Source: Solicoccozyma terricola
Lineage: Eukaryota > Basidiomycota > Tremellomycetes > Filobasidiales > Piskurozymaceae
DNA length: 64,000 bases
Assembly (NCBI GenBank): GCA_001600875.1
Contig: BCLD01000027.1
Span: forward strand, 158,640-222,639
Direction of reading: 5' to 3'
Shown: in pieces, positions 25,828-36,833 of the stretch
How the letters are laid out: each line of letters starts with the position of its first letter
Position numbering within the stretch: position 1 is the stretch's first letter
Notes under the pieces: generated by a model
Told to the model about the DNA's origin: nothing
Seen by the model: the letters and a program-made list of their open reading frames with translations, nothing else
The model's database searches: none
Program-made: the position numbers and the translations under genes

Positions 25828-26099
25828 TGGATATGGTGTGGACAGCGAGGGTCCCAGGATGTGTATGTGAGAAGGACCACGGTCGGATTGGTGAGTTCTC
25901 CGCGCACCCCCCTGGGGATATATATATTGACCCGTGAGGACGCCAGCCGAAGCCGACCAGCCACGCCACCAGACCGGATGCTTCCACGCGTTATCTCGCT
26001 CGGTCGGGAACTAGGACGTGGAAGCTGTGCTCTTAGCTGTCGCGACTCGGCGGGTCTTCACATGCCGGCATATATGGATAATACAACGCCATGGCCACG

Positions 26100-27397
26100 T
26101 CAAAACGGCACGACGTCGCCCTTCCAATCTCTGAAGCCGCCTCCCCAACCTCTACCCACCACGTCACCGCCCTGTCCTACCTCTCTCGTTGCCCTTGCGA
26201 GCACGGAAACGAGCCTCTGTGCAGCCTCGGATGAGGTGAAGATTCCTTTCGAGGGGTCAGGCGATGGGGAGCCGATGATTGGGCGCGTGAATGAGGTCAG
26301 GCTTGTTCCAGGGTCTAGCGATGGCAGCGGGATTAAGTGAGGGGTTTTCAGCGTAGAAGACATGACTATCTCACGATATGCCATGGCCTTTTCCCGTTGG
26401 CAAGAGGACGGGAGGTCAGCTCCAGTTCCGGTATTATCCCGACGACGAGACATGCTCACCAACGCCGAAGACTTTTTGTTCATGAGCTGGTAAAAAGTAG
26501 AACGGGGTCAACAATAACAGCACGAGGTAGGTCAAACAATAACACCATCAGAATCTGTCCAGTCGACCTACCTCATGGTCCAATGTCCGTATGACTTGAT
26601 TCAAGGCTGCTTTGGACCTTGTTCACCCGTGTCATCCCCAATCCTCCATCAGCAGACTGGGTTATACAATACGCCCCGCGCGACTCTTGCTCACGCTCGA
26701 TAGGAATACCAACCACCTTTTCCATTCTCCTCTATACTGCCAACCCTCGCACTCAAGCTCAAACAGACACTCCCACCATTCCCGACCACGCCTCTGGCCG
26801 GGTCAACTTGCCATTTTGTTGCCAGGGTGGAATACTCACGCTGTGTGGGGACGAGCGGGACAAAGTGCTTGTATAAGAGGAGATGTCCGAGAGTGTTGAG
26901 TTGGAAGGTGTGGAGGAAGGCGGGAGGAGAGATTTGTTGAAGGGATTTCTCAGGGTGTAGCTGGGTGTAGTAACAGAGGAGTGTTGGTAGAGGATCAGGA
27001 GTTGCAAGCCCACTCGCTAGCTCACCTCTCCAGCTAGGCAGACCATCAGCCTTAAATTTTTATCATACCTGTCCTTCACCTGCTCCGCCGCATCTTTCAC
27101 CGTAGACTCTTCCAGCAAGTTGACTTTGGGTATAATGTGGAGTCGATTGGACGATTGCGAGGCTGAATCGGGGTCCATGTCGGACAGGATAATGTCTCGT
27201 GCCTCGGACGATGAAGCTTTAGAAGTCAGAGCAACGATGTTAAGGGTGGAACGTTGCAGCAGGAGACGAGTGAGTGGAGCGCCGATGCCTTGACGGATGT
27301 GGCAGGGTAGTGAGTGGAATGTCAGAGGGTGAGTCTGGTGTGTGACCATGAAAAATGCCTCACCGCCTGTGGCTCCCTGTATGACTGCTGTGGTCAT
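26100..27397 (-). CDS. Short-chain dehydrogenase/reductase (CsgA-like)
   Basis: NAD(P)-dependent oxidoreductase. Exon 1 gives MTTAVIQGATG; an intron removes the following stretch and the next exon reads GIGAPLTRLLLQRSTLNIVALTSKASS, so the TGxxxGIG cofactor motif is formed across the splice. Then ...LRLMVCLAGE (NAG-equivalent strand), AFLHTFQLNTLGHLLLYKHFVPLV, SVCLSLSARVGSIEENGKGGWYSYRASKAALN with catalytic Ser, Tyr and Lys (YxxxK), IRTLDHE, and a C-terminal half with GTSLTSFTRPIIG and GFRDWKGDVVPF. The C-terminal GxxxDWKGxxVPF tail is typical of fungal CsgA-like SDRs. The start is 283 bases from the divergent SRP14 gene. Confidence 0.83.
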
Positions 27398-27680
27398 GGC
27401 TGTGGTGGGTGATTGGCCAGTGCTGTTGGTGTCCCTATCCCTGTCCCTGCCCCTGCCTCTGTGACCTGTGCCAGCCAGTCTGCTGCTGTTCGATGGTGAC
27501 GCTGCCAGTCATGGGCCCGATGACCCGATCTAACGATCTAGTGGTGACTCACCTTTCGCGGGATCAATTCTCACCTTTTCACGTGTCAACACCGTCTCCG
27601 TGCTGGCTGCCACTTAGAACACACATACATCCACTGCCAGTATCCCCCCCCCCAACAACGTCCATTCTCTCATCGTCACC

Positions 27681-28458
27681 ATGCCTCATCCACTCATCGA
27701 CTCGGCGCAGTTCCTCGAGCGGCTCACACAGTGCTTTGCGGAAGCCACCAAGGCAGGCGTCAAGGGCACGGTCTGGTTGACTCACAAGCGGTGTGAGTAG
27801 TGGATGCGGCACAGATTTGATACCACCGTGCAAACAATCTCCTTGGGCCCCTCTACCACAGACACCTATGGCTCGTCAGGAGAGGATGTGGAGATGGCCG
27901 AAGTAGATGACGACGGAAACACAGCTGGTCCATCTAGCAAAGAATTCGATGTTCTCATACGTTGCACCGATGGCAAAGATGTCAATTTCTCAACTCGAGT
28001 AGGTGGCACGGTGCCTTGACATTCCCCGTCGTGGAACCGTATTCAACCTTCCGCATCTTCCGCATCTTACCAGATCCCACCATCCCTCCTCCCGTCATTC
28101 CACGCATCGTACGGGTCCCTCCTCAAAGCATCAATGTCGTCACACATGCGCAAACGAGACAAGAAGAAGGAAAAGGCAAAGGCAGAGTTAAAGGTGAAGA
28201 AAAGAAAGGAGTTGTTTGGGAAGAATGAGGAGGAGGGGAAGGTGTTGGGAGGGAAAAAGCTGGGTCATCGTCAGAGAGTGAGTTATGTGTGTGGGGGCCA
28301 GGTGGGACTTTTTCGTAAATCCATCTCTCAATCCCTCGTCCCTTTCGTCCTACCAGCAACGAAGGGTCACTGCTCTGAAGAAACGAGAAGCAGAGCGCGC
28401 ACGAATAGAAGAGTTGGAGAGGAAACAACAGCGCTCTAAAGTCGTATCCGGGTCGTAG
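27681..28458 (+). CDS. SRP14: Signal recognition particle subunit SRP14
   Basis: Binds the Alu domain of SRP RNA and takes part in elongation arrest. Exon 1 reads MPHPLIDSAQFLERLTQCFAEATKAGVKGTVWLTHKR; after an intron the protein continues YGSSGEDVEMAEVDDDG...KEFDVLIRCTDGKDVNFSTR, then PSLLPSFHASYGSLLKASMSSHMRKRDKKKEKAKAELK, giving the expected order EFL..L / SVWLTLK / LIRATDGKK / F...Y..LLKA...RKRDKK. A lysine-rich tail and a final exon ending SKVVSGS extend beyond the minimal fold, as in other fungi. Divergent from the SDR gene. Confidence 0.85.
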
Positions 28459-28517
28459 AAAGCTCTCATTTAACCGGGTGTCGTTTGTCGTGGTAACTTT
28501 TTTCAACATGGATCTGT

Positions 28518-29625
28518 TTACACATCACGATCTAAGAAACTAGCGCCATTGTCGTACCGTATCTTGGTGAGGAACCCGTCGTACCATCTTTGAAAGACGC
28601 CGAGAGGGATTGGTGTATCTGGTCTGATGAGTGGAACCGAGTCATGCAATGAGCTGGTGGTGGTTGGAAGAGCAGAGGAGGATCACACTCACGTTAATGT
28701 TGCTGGACCACCCTCGAAGGAATGAAGGTAATTGAAAAGCTGTTCGATGAGACGTCCGCATCAGCAAAAAATACCTTTCCCCCGACTCTGACCCTTTGCG
28801 TCGACCAACACCAACATTCTTCACTATCTTCTCCGCCACCACACCGACTGCCACCGGTGGCGCGGATCTGGTGACCATTGTCGTTCCACTTGCTCCCTCA
28901 GCTGTCGTCGCTGTAGCATCCGCAGACGTCGAGCTTACCGCCGGCGAGAAGGCTGCTAATGCATCCAGCGTGGTGATCTGGATACCTAGCATGGCAGTTG
29001 GATTGGTAGTAAACGTCTCAGTCGGACGGAGAGATTTGATGCGATAAATCGAGGAAGGCCGTGCATTGGTCAACCTGGAAGCCGTGGACGGAGGGGTTGG
29101 GGGGGGGGGGGGGAGAATGGAACGAGGTGGGGGAGAAAAGACCTGCAAGACCTGCAAGGTGGATCGACTCACGTTCCGAGAGGTCGGAAATCATGGCCAG
29201 GGAACTGGATGTGAACTGTTGCGCCGTACCCTTCTGGGAAGGGGACTACGGGGAAGAGGGCTCTTGTCAGTTGTCAACGGCCCAAAAAAAAAAAAGAAAG
29301 GTCCTGCCAATCAAGTGCACTGGCCGCGACGCTCACTGGTTCCCAGTAGGAAGACAGTGAGATGATTGATCTGATGGGCATTCTCCAATGCAAAGACGAA
29401 GCTAGTCTCGTTGACCTGTGGACGAGTGGATAGTACCTGTCAGGAGGGGTAGTCCTGCAGGGACATGCTAACGAGAGACGATCGCTCGCTCGCTCGCCGG
29501 CCCACCCACCTGCTGAAGATTCGTTTGACTGGCTAAGCGAGATGCGGGTTGGTAGTGGACAAACAGTCATGGCATGGCAGAGGTGTCACTCACACTAGTC
29601 TGCCGGCTACGATGCATCCAAACAT
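28518..29625 (-). CDS. Hikeshi/OPI10 homologue
   Basis: Hikeshi imports Hsp70 into the nucleus under heat stress; the yeast member OPI10 is linked to phospholipid regulation. Exon 1 is the highly conserved MFGCIVAGRLV (ATG at 29623-29625), followed by QQVNETSFVFALENAHQINHLTVFLLG, FPEGYGATVHFQFPG, KPSSIYRIKSLRPTETFTTNPTAMLGIQITTLDALAAF, KIVKNV and the C-terminal PDTPIPLGVFQRWYDGFLTKIRYD(N)GASFLDRDV. A low-complexity Ser/Thr/Ala insert lies in the middle. Four or more introns; one contains a 15-base poly-G run (29099-29113). Divergent from CWF19 by 211 bases. Confidence 0.88.
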
Positions 29626-29836
29626 GGCTGCTGGTGGTCGGTGGTCGATGGATCGTTGCAGGTACTCGAGGACTCGCTCTCTTTGCTCCTTGAACATGTC
29701 ATCCCGGCTCTTGCTTGCTCGTGCTCGCGTCATCAGCATCCTCCTCCCACCCCACGATGCATTAGTTTCGTAGAATCCAACCACTTCCTCACTTCCTCAT
29801 CTTCAACTCCTCCCTATCACTGCACAACACACCGTC

Positions 29837-32800
29837 ATGGACCCATCTTCATCCTCACACCGTCATCGTCAACGCTCCAGATCACCGTCCTCCCGCGAAG
29901 ACCGGCACCGCAAGCATCGTGAGAGGTCTCGAGACCGAGATCGAGATGCCGACGATCGTCGAGATCACAAGCGGAGGAAGGAGGGTGATGTCGACAAACG
30001 CGAAGTGAAGAAACATAGAAAGGACGAGAAGAAAAGGGAGAATAGGAACAAGGAAAAACCACCTGGTATCCAGGTAGTGGACGACGATGACGAGAATGAA
30101 TGGGTCGAAAAGGACGTCGACGCCAGCGTGAGTCGTCGCCTACCTTGCTCTCTTTTTGGCCATCATCTGCCCATGATTGACGTATATGCATTGTATACGA
30201 AAAAGTCCTCGATCGCAAACATACCAACGTCAGCCGACCTGCTGCTCACCAGCAACCCTAACAAACCTCCACCAAAGACCTCTCTACCACCTGCTATTCC
30301 CTTCGAAACCATCCCAGCCGACAATAAACGAGAAGATTGGATGCTTGATCCTCTCACCCGAGGAACTGTGCCGCCCGCCTCTCTCGTGGACGATGACAGT
30401 GCACCTGCTCCGCATAGCGCTAGCATAAATGAAAATGGACAGGAACATGGGAGAATACAGCGTGAGGAAACGGATTTTTTCAGTGGGATGGGAAGTGAGA
30501 GGGTCAAAAAACAAAGAGAGCAGAAGCCGGATCCCGACAAGGTGAATTCGGAATTCATTACCAGGACTTGTCGAGCTTTTCTCACCCATTTATGACCGCA
30601 GCTCGTCACATACAAGAATGAATTGAACAAACAGCTGCTAGAAGGAAAGAGTGTCGAGGAGTATGCTCCTACTGGTGGGTTCTGGAAAACCCCTCACACT
30701 CCGATCAACATTCTGATGGTGTTCTTGTCATCCTCAGAAAAGAAAGCGATCATCCCTGGTTCCGCTGGTAGCCAATGGCGTATGATGAAACTGCGAAGGA
30801 TCTATGAGCAAGCGGAGGAAGAGTACGTCTGGTTGACTGAACAGAGTTTGCCAATGCAACAACTGATGCGTCCCCCCTTAGAACACGACCCGTGGAAGAC
30901 ATCGCCATGGAGCGCTATGGCAACCTCGAAGACTTCCGAGAGGCTCTCGAAGAGCGTAAAGTCCTCGATGAGCGTGAGCGACGTAGAGGCGAACGCCGCG
31001 CAGGTGGTGGCAACTCCATGCGACATGACAGCAATGGTTCCGGCTCTGGGAGTGGCTACAACACACCCGGACGGGATTCCGACACCGGAACACCAGGTCC
31101 TGGTGGTACGAGACGGTTCATGTTCATGACCGATGAGGCAACTGGTTCGCGGCCGTCATCCCGATCCGGTTTCCGGCGACCTGGCGAGGCGGAAGAAACG
31201 CCTAGGGCTGCCGGCGGCTTTCCTCGAAGCGATAGCTCCACGTCCTTGGCTGGGGTAGGAATGATGGCACCCCCTGGTGGCATGGCAACTCCTCCGGCGC
31301 AACCTCGCGCAACCGGTCGCTTCGATTCAAAGCCATCGACACCGATTCCGTCTGTCTTGACTCCTCATCATCTACTACGCAATCCAATGTCTCAACCAGA
31401 TGTAACGATGGTCACCGATTCGACGTCGTCCGCTCCACCGCTATCAACAGAAGCGCTCAACAAGCTACAGGCTCGAGTGCTACGGGCCAAGCTCATGGAC
31501 GACGAATCTGCTGTAGACCTTGAAAGGGAATACGAGCGACAAGTGGAGAGGGCTCGGAACGGTGGAGGGGGAGATGCTGGCGGTGGCTTGTGGAATGGCA
31601 GTGCATCTGGAGCCGAAGGTCAGCTTGGAAGGACTGAAGAGGTAAAGAACGGCGTGAAGACAGAGGTGCAGGTGCTCCCCACATTGGACGGTCAAGGTCG
31701 ATTGTACGATGTCGGTACGGGTACGGGGGCAGACCAGCCAATTCTGGGCCCAGGGAATCGAAAGCCAAAGGCTGCCAAGGTCAGGCGGGCGTGTTATCGA
31801 AGAGCGTTCTGCAACTTGATGCTGACGTGCTGCATCCTGTCCCACAGTTTGAAACCCGTGATCCCAAGACCGGGGAGCTACTTCGTTACAACGCCGATGA
31901 CGATAGTACCTCCCTTGGAGAGTTGGTGCGACAAGAGCGATTCGGTGGAGGTGCTCGTGATCAGAAAGATATGGACATGGAAATGGCAACCGCCATCATG
32001 GCTGATGGTAAATTCCAGGTGGGGAACAAATTCCTTCATCGCATAGACTTGGACCTGGCCTGATAATTCTTGAGCGCTGTACAGAACGATCTCGATTACA
32101 TGGACGACAACGCCGATCGCTTTGGCCAAAAAAGGGTGAAAACGGATGCGATGAAGCGCGCATTTGCTGTTGGAGGTGTGTGAGACATGTCCACAAACGG
32201 CTTGGCCGTACGCTGATGGTGCTCCGCGCCGAACAGACTTTGCCAAAACCAAGAAAGCGCTGGACACCTGCCCATTCTGCTATCAGGACGGCAATGTGCC
32301 CAGAGCGGCCGTCGTTGCTCTCGGCAACAGGACGTACATTGCCTGCACACAGAACGAAGAGCTCGTCGATGGACACTGCCTGATAGTGCCTATTCAACAC
32401 CACGTTAGCATGCTCGAATTGGACGACGAGGATTGGGATGAGGTCAAGGTGAGGGCGGTGGGGTTATCTTTGTTTGACTGCGCTGACGCCATCACCCACA
32501 GAACCACATGAAATGTCTGATACAGATGTTCGCTGCCGAGAACAAGGGCGTCATATTTTTCGAAACCGTGATGAATGTCCGTCACCACAAACACACCTAC
32601 ATCGAAGCGATCCCACTCCCAGCCGACCTGTTTGCCGACGCTCCCGCATACTTTCGCGAATCCATCATGTCCTCGGAATCCGAATGGTCGCAGCACAAAA
32701 AGTTGATAGACTTTTCTCAGAGACCGGGTGGTTTTAGGAGAGCGATGGTACCGAATCTTCCGTATTTCATGGTACAATGGGATTACAAGGGTGAGAAGGG

Positions 32801-33138
32801 TTATGGGCATGTGATTGAGGGGATGGATAATGCGCCTGGAAAGGGAATGGGCGAGGATGATGAAGGGCAGGTTGACGAGGGTGGGAAAGGTGACGGCGAG
32901 TTCCCGAGGTGAGCACGGTATTCGTCGCTGCAATGACAACTACGCTGACGTAAAAATTTCCTTCAGATACTTTGCCGCAGAAATCGTCGGTGGCATGCTT
33001 GAGCTAGAGCCTCGTAAATGGCGAAAGCCTCGTCGAGTCGACTACAAACGGAACAAGGAGCGTGCATCTCGGTTAGGCAACAAATTCCACAAGTACGACT
33101 GGACATTGCAGTTGAAGGGGCCGGCAGGACCGGCGTGA
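29837..33138 (+). CDS. CWF19-like splicing factor (CWF19L2/Cwf19)
   Basis: Nuclear protein of the late spliceosome, linked to lariat debranching. The first exon is an RS/RD-rich low-complexity segment (MDPSSSSHRHRQRSRSPSSREDRHRKH...) with KKHRKDEKKRENR. The central part has DWMLDPLTRGTVPP, SVEEYAPT, IPGSAGSQWRMMKLRRIYEQAEEE, RPVEDIAMERYGNLEDFREALEERKVLDER, a Gly/Ser-rich linker and LSTEALNKLQARVLRAKLMDDESA. The C-terminal CwfJ domains follow: KKALDTCPFCYQDGNVPRAAVVALGNRTYIACTQNEELVDGHCLIVPIQHH (HIT-like), KGVIFFETVMNVRHHKHTYIEAIPLP, and PYFMVQWDYKGEKGYGHVIEG...YFAAEIVGGMLELEPRKWRKPRR. All are family hallmarks. About eight short introns; ends GPAGPA. Convergent with the proteasome gene over 118 bases. 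Confidence 0.92.
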
Positions 33139-33256
33139 AGAAGTGAAAGGAGAAGAAGTAGTCCAGCGCCATGACATTATCATGTACAGTACCAATCGTC
33201 ACAAAGAAGGTTGAGAAAGGTCATCAATTGAACAGTTCTAGAAAAAGTTGCAAACG

Positions 33257-34645
33257 TTATGCCATGCCCGCGATGATCTCCTTGAGCGCCGCTTCCGATA
33301 AGATCTCGAACTTTGCAGTCGTTCCGTCGGGGATGACCTGGCGGAGACAAGATGAGATGTGAGAAACGGCAATTTGTTGGAAACCGATACCATCCACACG
33401 CTCTCACCTGCGCCAGTTGAACATTCGTCTCGTCCACCTTCTCTTCCATGACTTGCTTGAGTACCTTGAGAGCGAGAACGTAGGCTTCACTCAAGGACAT
33501 TGACTGACGGCGGGAAGCAAGGTCATCGTTAGCCTGTTCGTCATCCGGCCATGAAACCCGGCACTGTGCTCACCTTGTTGTATGCGTCTTGCAGCGCGGT
33601 CTGAGCAGCGTCACTACCGCTTCCGATGGCTTTGGCGTCGTAGCGAACAAAGGTTCCAGAAGGGTCCGTGTGGTATCTGATGGGGTTAGGGTGCTAAGTA
33701 ACACTGATCTCCAGGGGTTTATGACTACCGAAACTCACAGTTGAGGGCCCTTTTCATCGATTCCAGCAATCAGTAAGGCAACACCGAAAGGTCGGGACTA
33801 GTGGGTTTTATGTCAAACGTCATCAGTTCTCGGTTGCCACCTGGGCCACCGGTCAAACCCACCATCATCGCATCTTCGTCCTCGACACTCTCTCCAAACC
33901 TCAGTGCTAGATCGCACACCGCTTGAGTAACACTCTCCACCTTGATTGGCTCATCATAGGTGAAAGCATGCATTTGTCCAGTCATTCGAGCGTGTTCCAC
34001 CATCGTTCGTGCATCAGCCGTCAATCCAGACATGGCGCACCCAACGTGGGAGTCGATCTCCATGATCTTTTCTATGGAGGAGGATTCGAGGAGTGTGGAT
34101 TGGACTCGTTTTTCGACGGCGAGGACGCAGCCGTAAGGGGTCGCGATACCGACGGTGGTTGAGCCGAGCTGTGGGATTTCAGGTTTGTCAGCTTGGGCGT
34201 CCCGAGTTGAGGTGTGGTGTCAGGAAACGCTCACCTTGATAGCTTCCATGGCGTACTCGACTGATACAGGGTAGACACAGGTTTCAGTATATTAGTGACA
34301 GCGGATGAGTCCATGAAACGAGCGAAGCTTACCTTGATACAAACGACCCTGCATGCGGACAAATTATGGGATCAGTTTCACTTCGACACTGTGAACGTGC
34401 AAGCATCCAACTCACCTCTGGGGAGAAGGTGTTGACCCCACGATCGTACTCGTTTCTGTTAGAGAGGTGTGATTGGTTAGTTAGGGGGGGCGGGGAGGGG
34501 GATGCGTGTGGGTAGACAGCCGAGGACGTTGCGACGCACCTGATGAGACGATGGGTATGGAACGACAGACAGCGGGATGAGCATTCAAGTTCCTTACAAA
34601 GACGGCCGCAGCATGAGACAGCGACACTCACCTTGTCATAAACAT
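33257..34645 (-). CDS. PUP2: 20S proteasome subunit alpha type 5
   Basis: Structural alpha-ring subunit of the 20S proteasome. Exon 1 is MFMTR; exon 2 continues [14 protein letters not shown], then [74 protein letters not shown] (the proteasome alpha signature), [92 protein letters not shown] and [26 protein letters not shown]. The N-terminal [20 protein letters not shown] block is specific to alpha-5. About nine introns. A retrotransposon sits 184 bases upstream of the ATG, i.e. in its likely promoter. Confidence 0.93.
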
Positions 34646-34829
34646 GTTGGGGCGAGAGGGAGAACGGTGCTGGTGCTGGTGATGGTGCTGGCGGTGTTCG
34701 ATGGTGATATACTATGTTCCGTTGGTTCAACTGTCAAAGCCTGGCGCGTGCGTGTCGTCATTTTTGACACGTCATCACAGAAAATCATTCGCCACCCGCC
34801 GGTGGCGGCCAGGATCCCATTCGTAGCGT

Positions 34830-34950
34830 TGTGCACGCGGTGCGGTTCTCACGGTGGCCTGATGCACCTTAGCTTTGTTGATCGCTTTGTAGCCTCTTTA
34901 GACTGATGACAGACACACATACATCTCCGTCCCGAGCCCCTGCCTGTTCA
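34830..34950 (+). repeat. 5' LTR of the retrotransposon
   Basis: 121 bases, starts TGTGCACGCGG and ends CCTGTTCA. Base-for-base identical to the 3' copy. Unusually short for a gypsy-type LTR. An ATG at 34906 within it is in frame with gag but is unlikely to be the translation start. Confidence 0.95.
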
Positions 34951-34968
34951 TGGCGACCAGACCGACGA
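34951..34968 (+). other. Primer-binding site of the retrotransposon
   Basis: Starts TGGCGACCAGACC directly after the 5' LTR. TGG pairs with the CCA end of a tRNA. The following bases run on to GATTTGAAC, whose complement GTTCAAATC looks like a tRNA T-loop, suggesting extended tRNA similarity; the tRNA identity is not resolved. Confidence 0.7.
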
Positions 34969-34989
34969 TTTGAACATCCCAAACGTTAC

Positions 34990-35523
34990 ATGTCCATCAC
35001 CCTCCCTCCAAGGCAACAACAACTGTCTTTAGTGGACGTTTGCGAGGCCACGCTCGATCAATCAGCCCCCCGACACGCGATCATCGCGTTCGACCGCAAG
35101 CTCCACCTCTACAAGATCCTCCGTTCCAATCCTCTGGACCGCAACGACCTGATCCTCCTCGCCTTCGAAGGCACCGTCCTTCACACCGCCAACCGCTTTC
35201 TCGGTACCTCATTTGACAATCCTGGGTCGGCGGACGTCATCATCACCCTCCTATCCCAGCACGAGGCCGATATCTGGACCGCCTACCGTGCCGGAATATT
35301 CTCTTCTCACGGTGACCACTCCACTCGTACAACTACATCCGGAAACACGGCTCGCCTGATCGACCGCCTCACCCCGCGAGTTCCTTCCAGTACACCGAGA
35401 CCCACTCTGCTCTCCCGCTTGGGACCCCAAGCCCGCCAATGGATCTCCGACCACGCTCTACAGATCTACAGACCTACGGAAACAGACCCTGCGAGAAGTA
35501 TATGGCCACTAGATCGACCCTAG
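34990..35523 (+). CDS. Retrotransposon gag N-terminal frame (ORF A)
   Basis: 177 codons from the first ATG after the primer-binding site to a TAG. The product starts MSITLPPRQQQLSLVDVCEATLDQ and has no motif I recognise. It overlaps the next gag frame (open from 35316), which is in -1 register. Codon use and protein-like composition continue until about RPTETDP, and the next frame looks protein-like from about KYMATRSTLDLTTIK, so the natural product may be a single Gag made by a shift near 35,500, or this copy may carry a one-base indel. No canonical slippery heptamer is visible in the overlap. Confidence 0.6.
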   Translation: MSITLPPRQQQLSLVDVCEATLDQSAPRHAIIAFDRKLHLYKILRSNPLDRNDLILLAFEGTVLHTANRFLGTSFDNPGSADVIITLLSQHEADIWTAYRAGIFSSHGDHSTRTTTSGNTARLIDRLTPRVPSSTPRPTLLSRLGPQARQWISDHALQIYRPTETDPARSIWPLDRP

Positions 35524-36833
35524 ACCTAACCACGATCAAGCTCCACGAACTAGGTATTCAACCGAAGCGCGCCCGATCTCTTCCCAACAACGGTGATACC
35601 CTCTCGTCCCCGCTCACCCCAACAAATACTACCTCACGATCCCCACCCGCACCTCAACCGAAAGCGATCAACATGTCCCCACAAGCGATCCCGAGATTCA
35701 CGGGAAGGAACGACAAGGACTGGCTTGAATCGTTCGACATCGCCATGATGGACCGAGATCTCGAGGACAAAGACCCTAAGATATGCCGTTACTTCGAAAA
35801 ATCGATGGCTAAGGACACACCCGCTCATGCGTGGTTTACCGCCCTACCCGAAGCTACCAAAAAGAACTACACCGATCTCAAAGCAGCGTGGACAGACCAA
35901 TACGACCGACCCGATCCCAATAAGATCGAACGACACATGATCAATTTCTCTGCTCTCCGCTTGCTCGACGCCGACGTCGGCGCTCATGACCGCACCACTG
36001 GTCGTGCCCGACACATCATCTTCGCGGACTCCGCCGATGACTTGGCAGCGCAAATACCAGAGACACTCCTACCAGCACCAACTAGAGTCAGAGACATCCT
36101 CAGGCAGGTCGGACCCTCTCTTCGCAAGTTCCTCAATCACAAGGACATGAAAGACAAGGAATTCCACGACATCACAAAGACAATCCGCGACTTGACGACT
36201 GAGGATATTGAGGAGATCTTAGAACCGGTTCGCGTGCAGTTGCAGTTACAACAGCTTCGACAAAGCACTCAAGCTCAGCCGTATGCTCCCAACCAAGCTC
36301 TACCGCCGCGACAACCCTTCACACAGCAGCCAGTTCCCCCCAACGTTAACAACGCTCCTGCTCCCGCGCCCGCGCCATACATGTCTCGACCCCCCCAGTA
36401 CATCGCCGACCCCCAGCACAGGGCAGCGATTCAAGCTTGGGACGACAAGTATGGTGCTCACACAGAGCCCACCGTCGAAACCGGCTACCCTCTCACGCCC
36501 AATACCGCGCCACCAGCCACGGGCGAATGCTTTAGGTGTGGCCATCAGGGCCATCGTCGCAAAGACTGTCACGGCACCCCGATCCCGCAAAAAGAAGGCA
36601 ATTATAGGTTCGCCCTTTTCGTCTCCAAGTCCTCCATGTCAAAGCCGCCGGCTCCACCCTCGACCCCGGCGTCCAATTCTAACACGATCGCAATCCCGTT
36701 ACGAATGATACACCACCAGGAAGAGACGCAGGGCCCCCCGGAAAGTCCACAACCCGAAGCAGTCAAGGAAGATTTAAGTTACCTCGATAACCCATTCCTC
36801 TGCCAGGGAAAAGACAACGGGTATCAGCTTTGA
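35439..36833 (+). CDS. Retrotransposon Gag with CCHC zinc knuckle
   Basis: First ATG at 35439; the frame is open from 35316. Capsid-like region around IPRFTGRNDKDWLESFDIAMMDRDLEDKDPK and AWFTALPEATKKNYTDLKAAWTDQY, typical of retrotransposon gag. A Pro/Gln-rich linker is followed by a CX2CX4HX4C knuckle (CFRCGHQGHRRKDC, about 36,528-36,570). Terminates at TGA 36831-36833, inside the frameshift hairpin loop. Pol follows in the -1 frame. Confidence 0.9.
   Translation: MDLRPRSTDLQTYGNRPCEKYMATRSTLDLTTIKLHELGIQPKRARSLPNNGDTLSSPLTPTNTTSRSPPAPQPKAINMSPQAIPRFTGRNDKDWLESFDIAMMDRDLEDKDPKICRYFEKSMAKDTPAHAWFTALPEATKKNYTDLKAAWTDQYDRPDPNKIERHMINFSALRLLDADVGAHDRTTGRARHIIFADSADDLAAQIPETLLPAPTRVRDILRQVGPSLRKFLNHKDMKDKEFHDITKTIRDLTTEDIEEILEPVRVQLQLQQLRQSTQAQPYAPNQALPPRQPFTQQPVPPNVNNAPAPAPAPYMSRPPQYIADPQHRAAIQAWDDKYGAHTEPTVETGYPLTPNTAPPATGECFRCGHQGHRRKDCHGTPIPQKEGNYRFALFVSKSSMSKPPAPPSTPASNSNTIAIPLRMIHHQEETQGPPESPQPEAVKEDLSYLDNPFLCQGKDNGYQL

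Noticed and set aside
19800..27397. Oxidoreductase cluster (GHR, FMO, NmrA-like, SDR) as a biosynthetic cluster
   Set aside because: No core synthase or dedicated transporter lies between them, and an Fhit homologue and housekeeping genes are interleaved; chance neighbours are more likely.
34906..34989. ATG at 34906 as the gag start
   Set aside because: It lies within the LTR and before the primer-binding site; the ATG at 34990 in the same frame is the first one after the primer-binding site.
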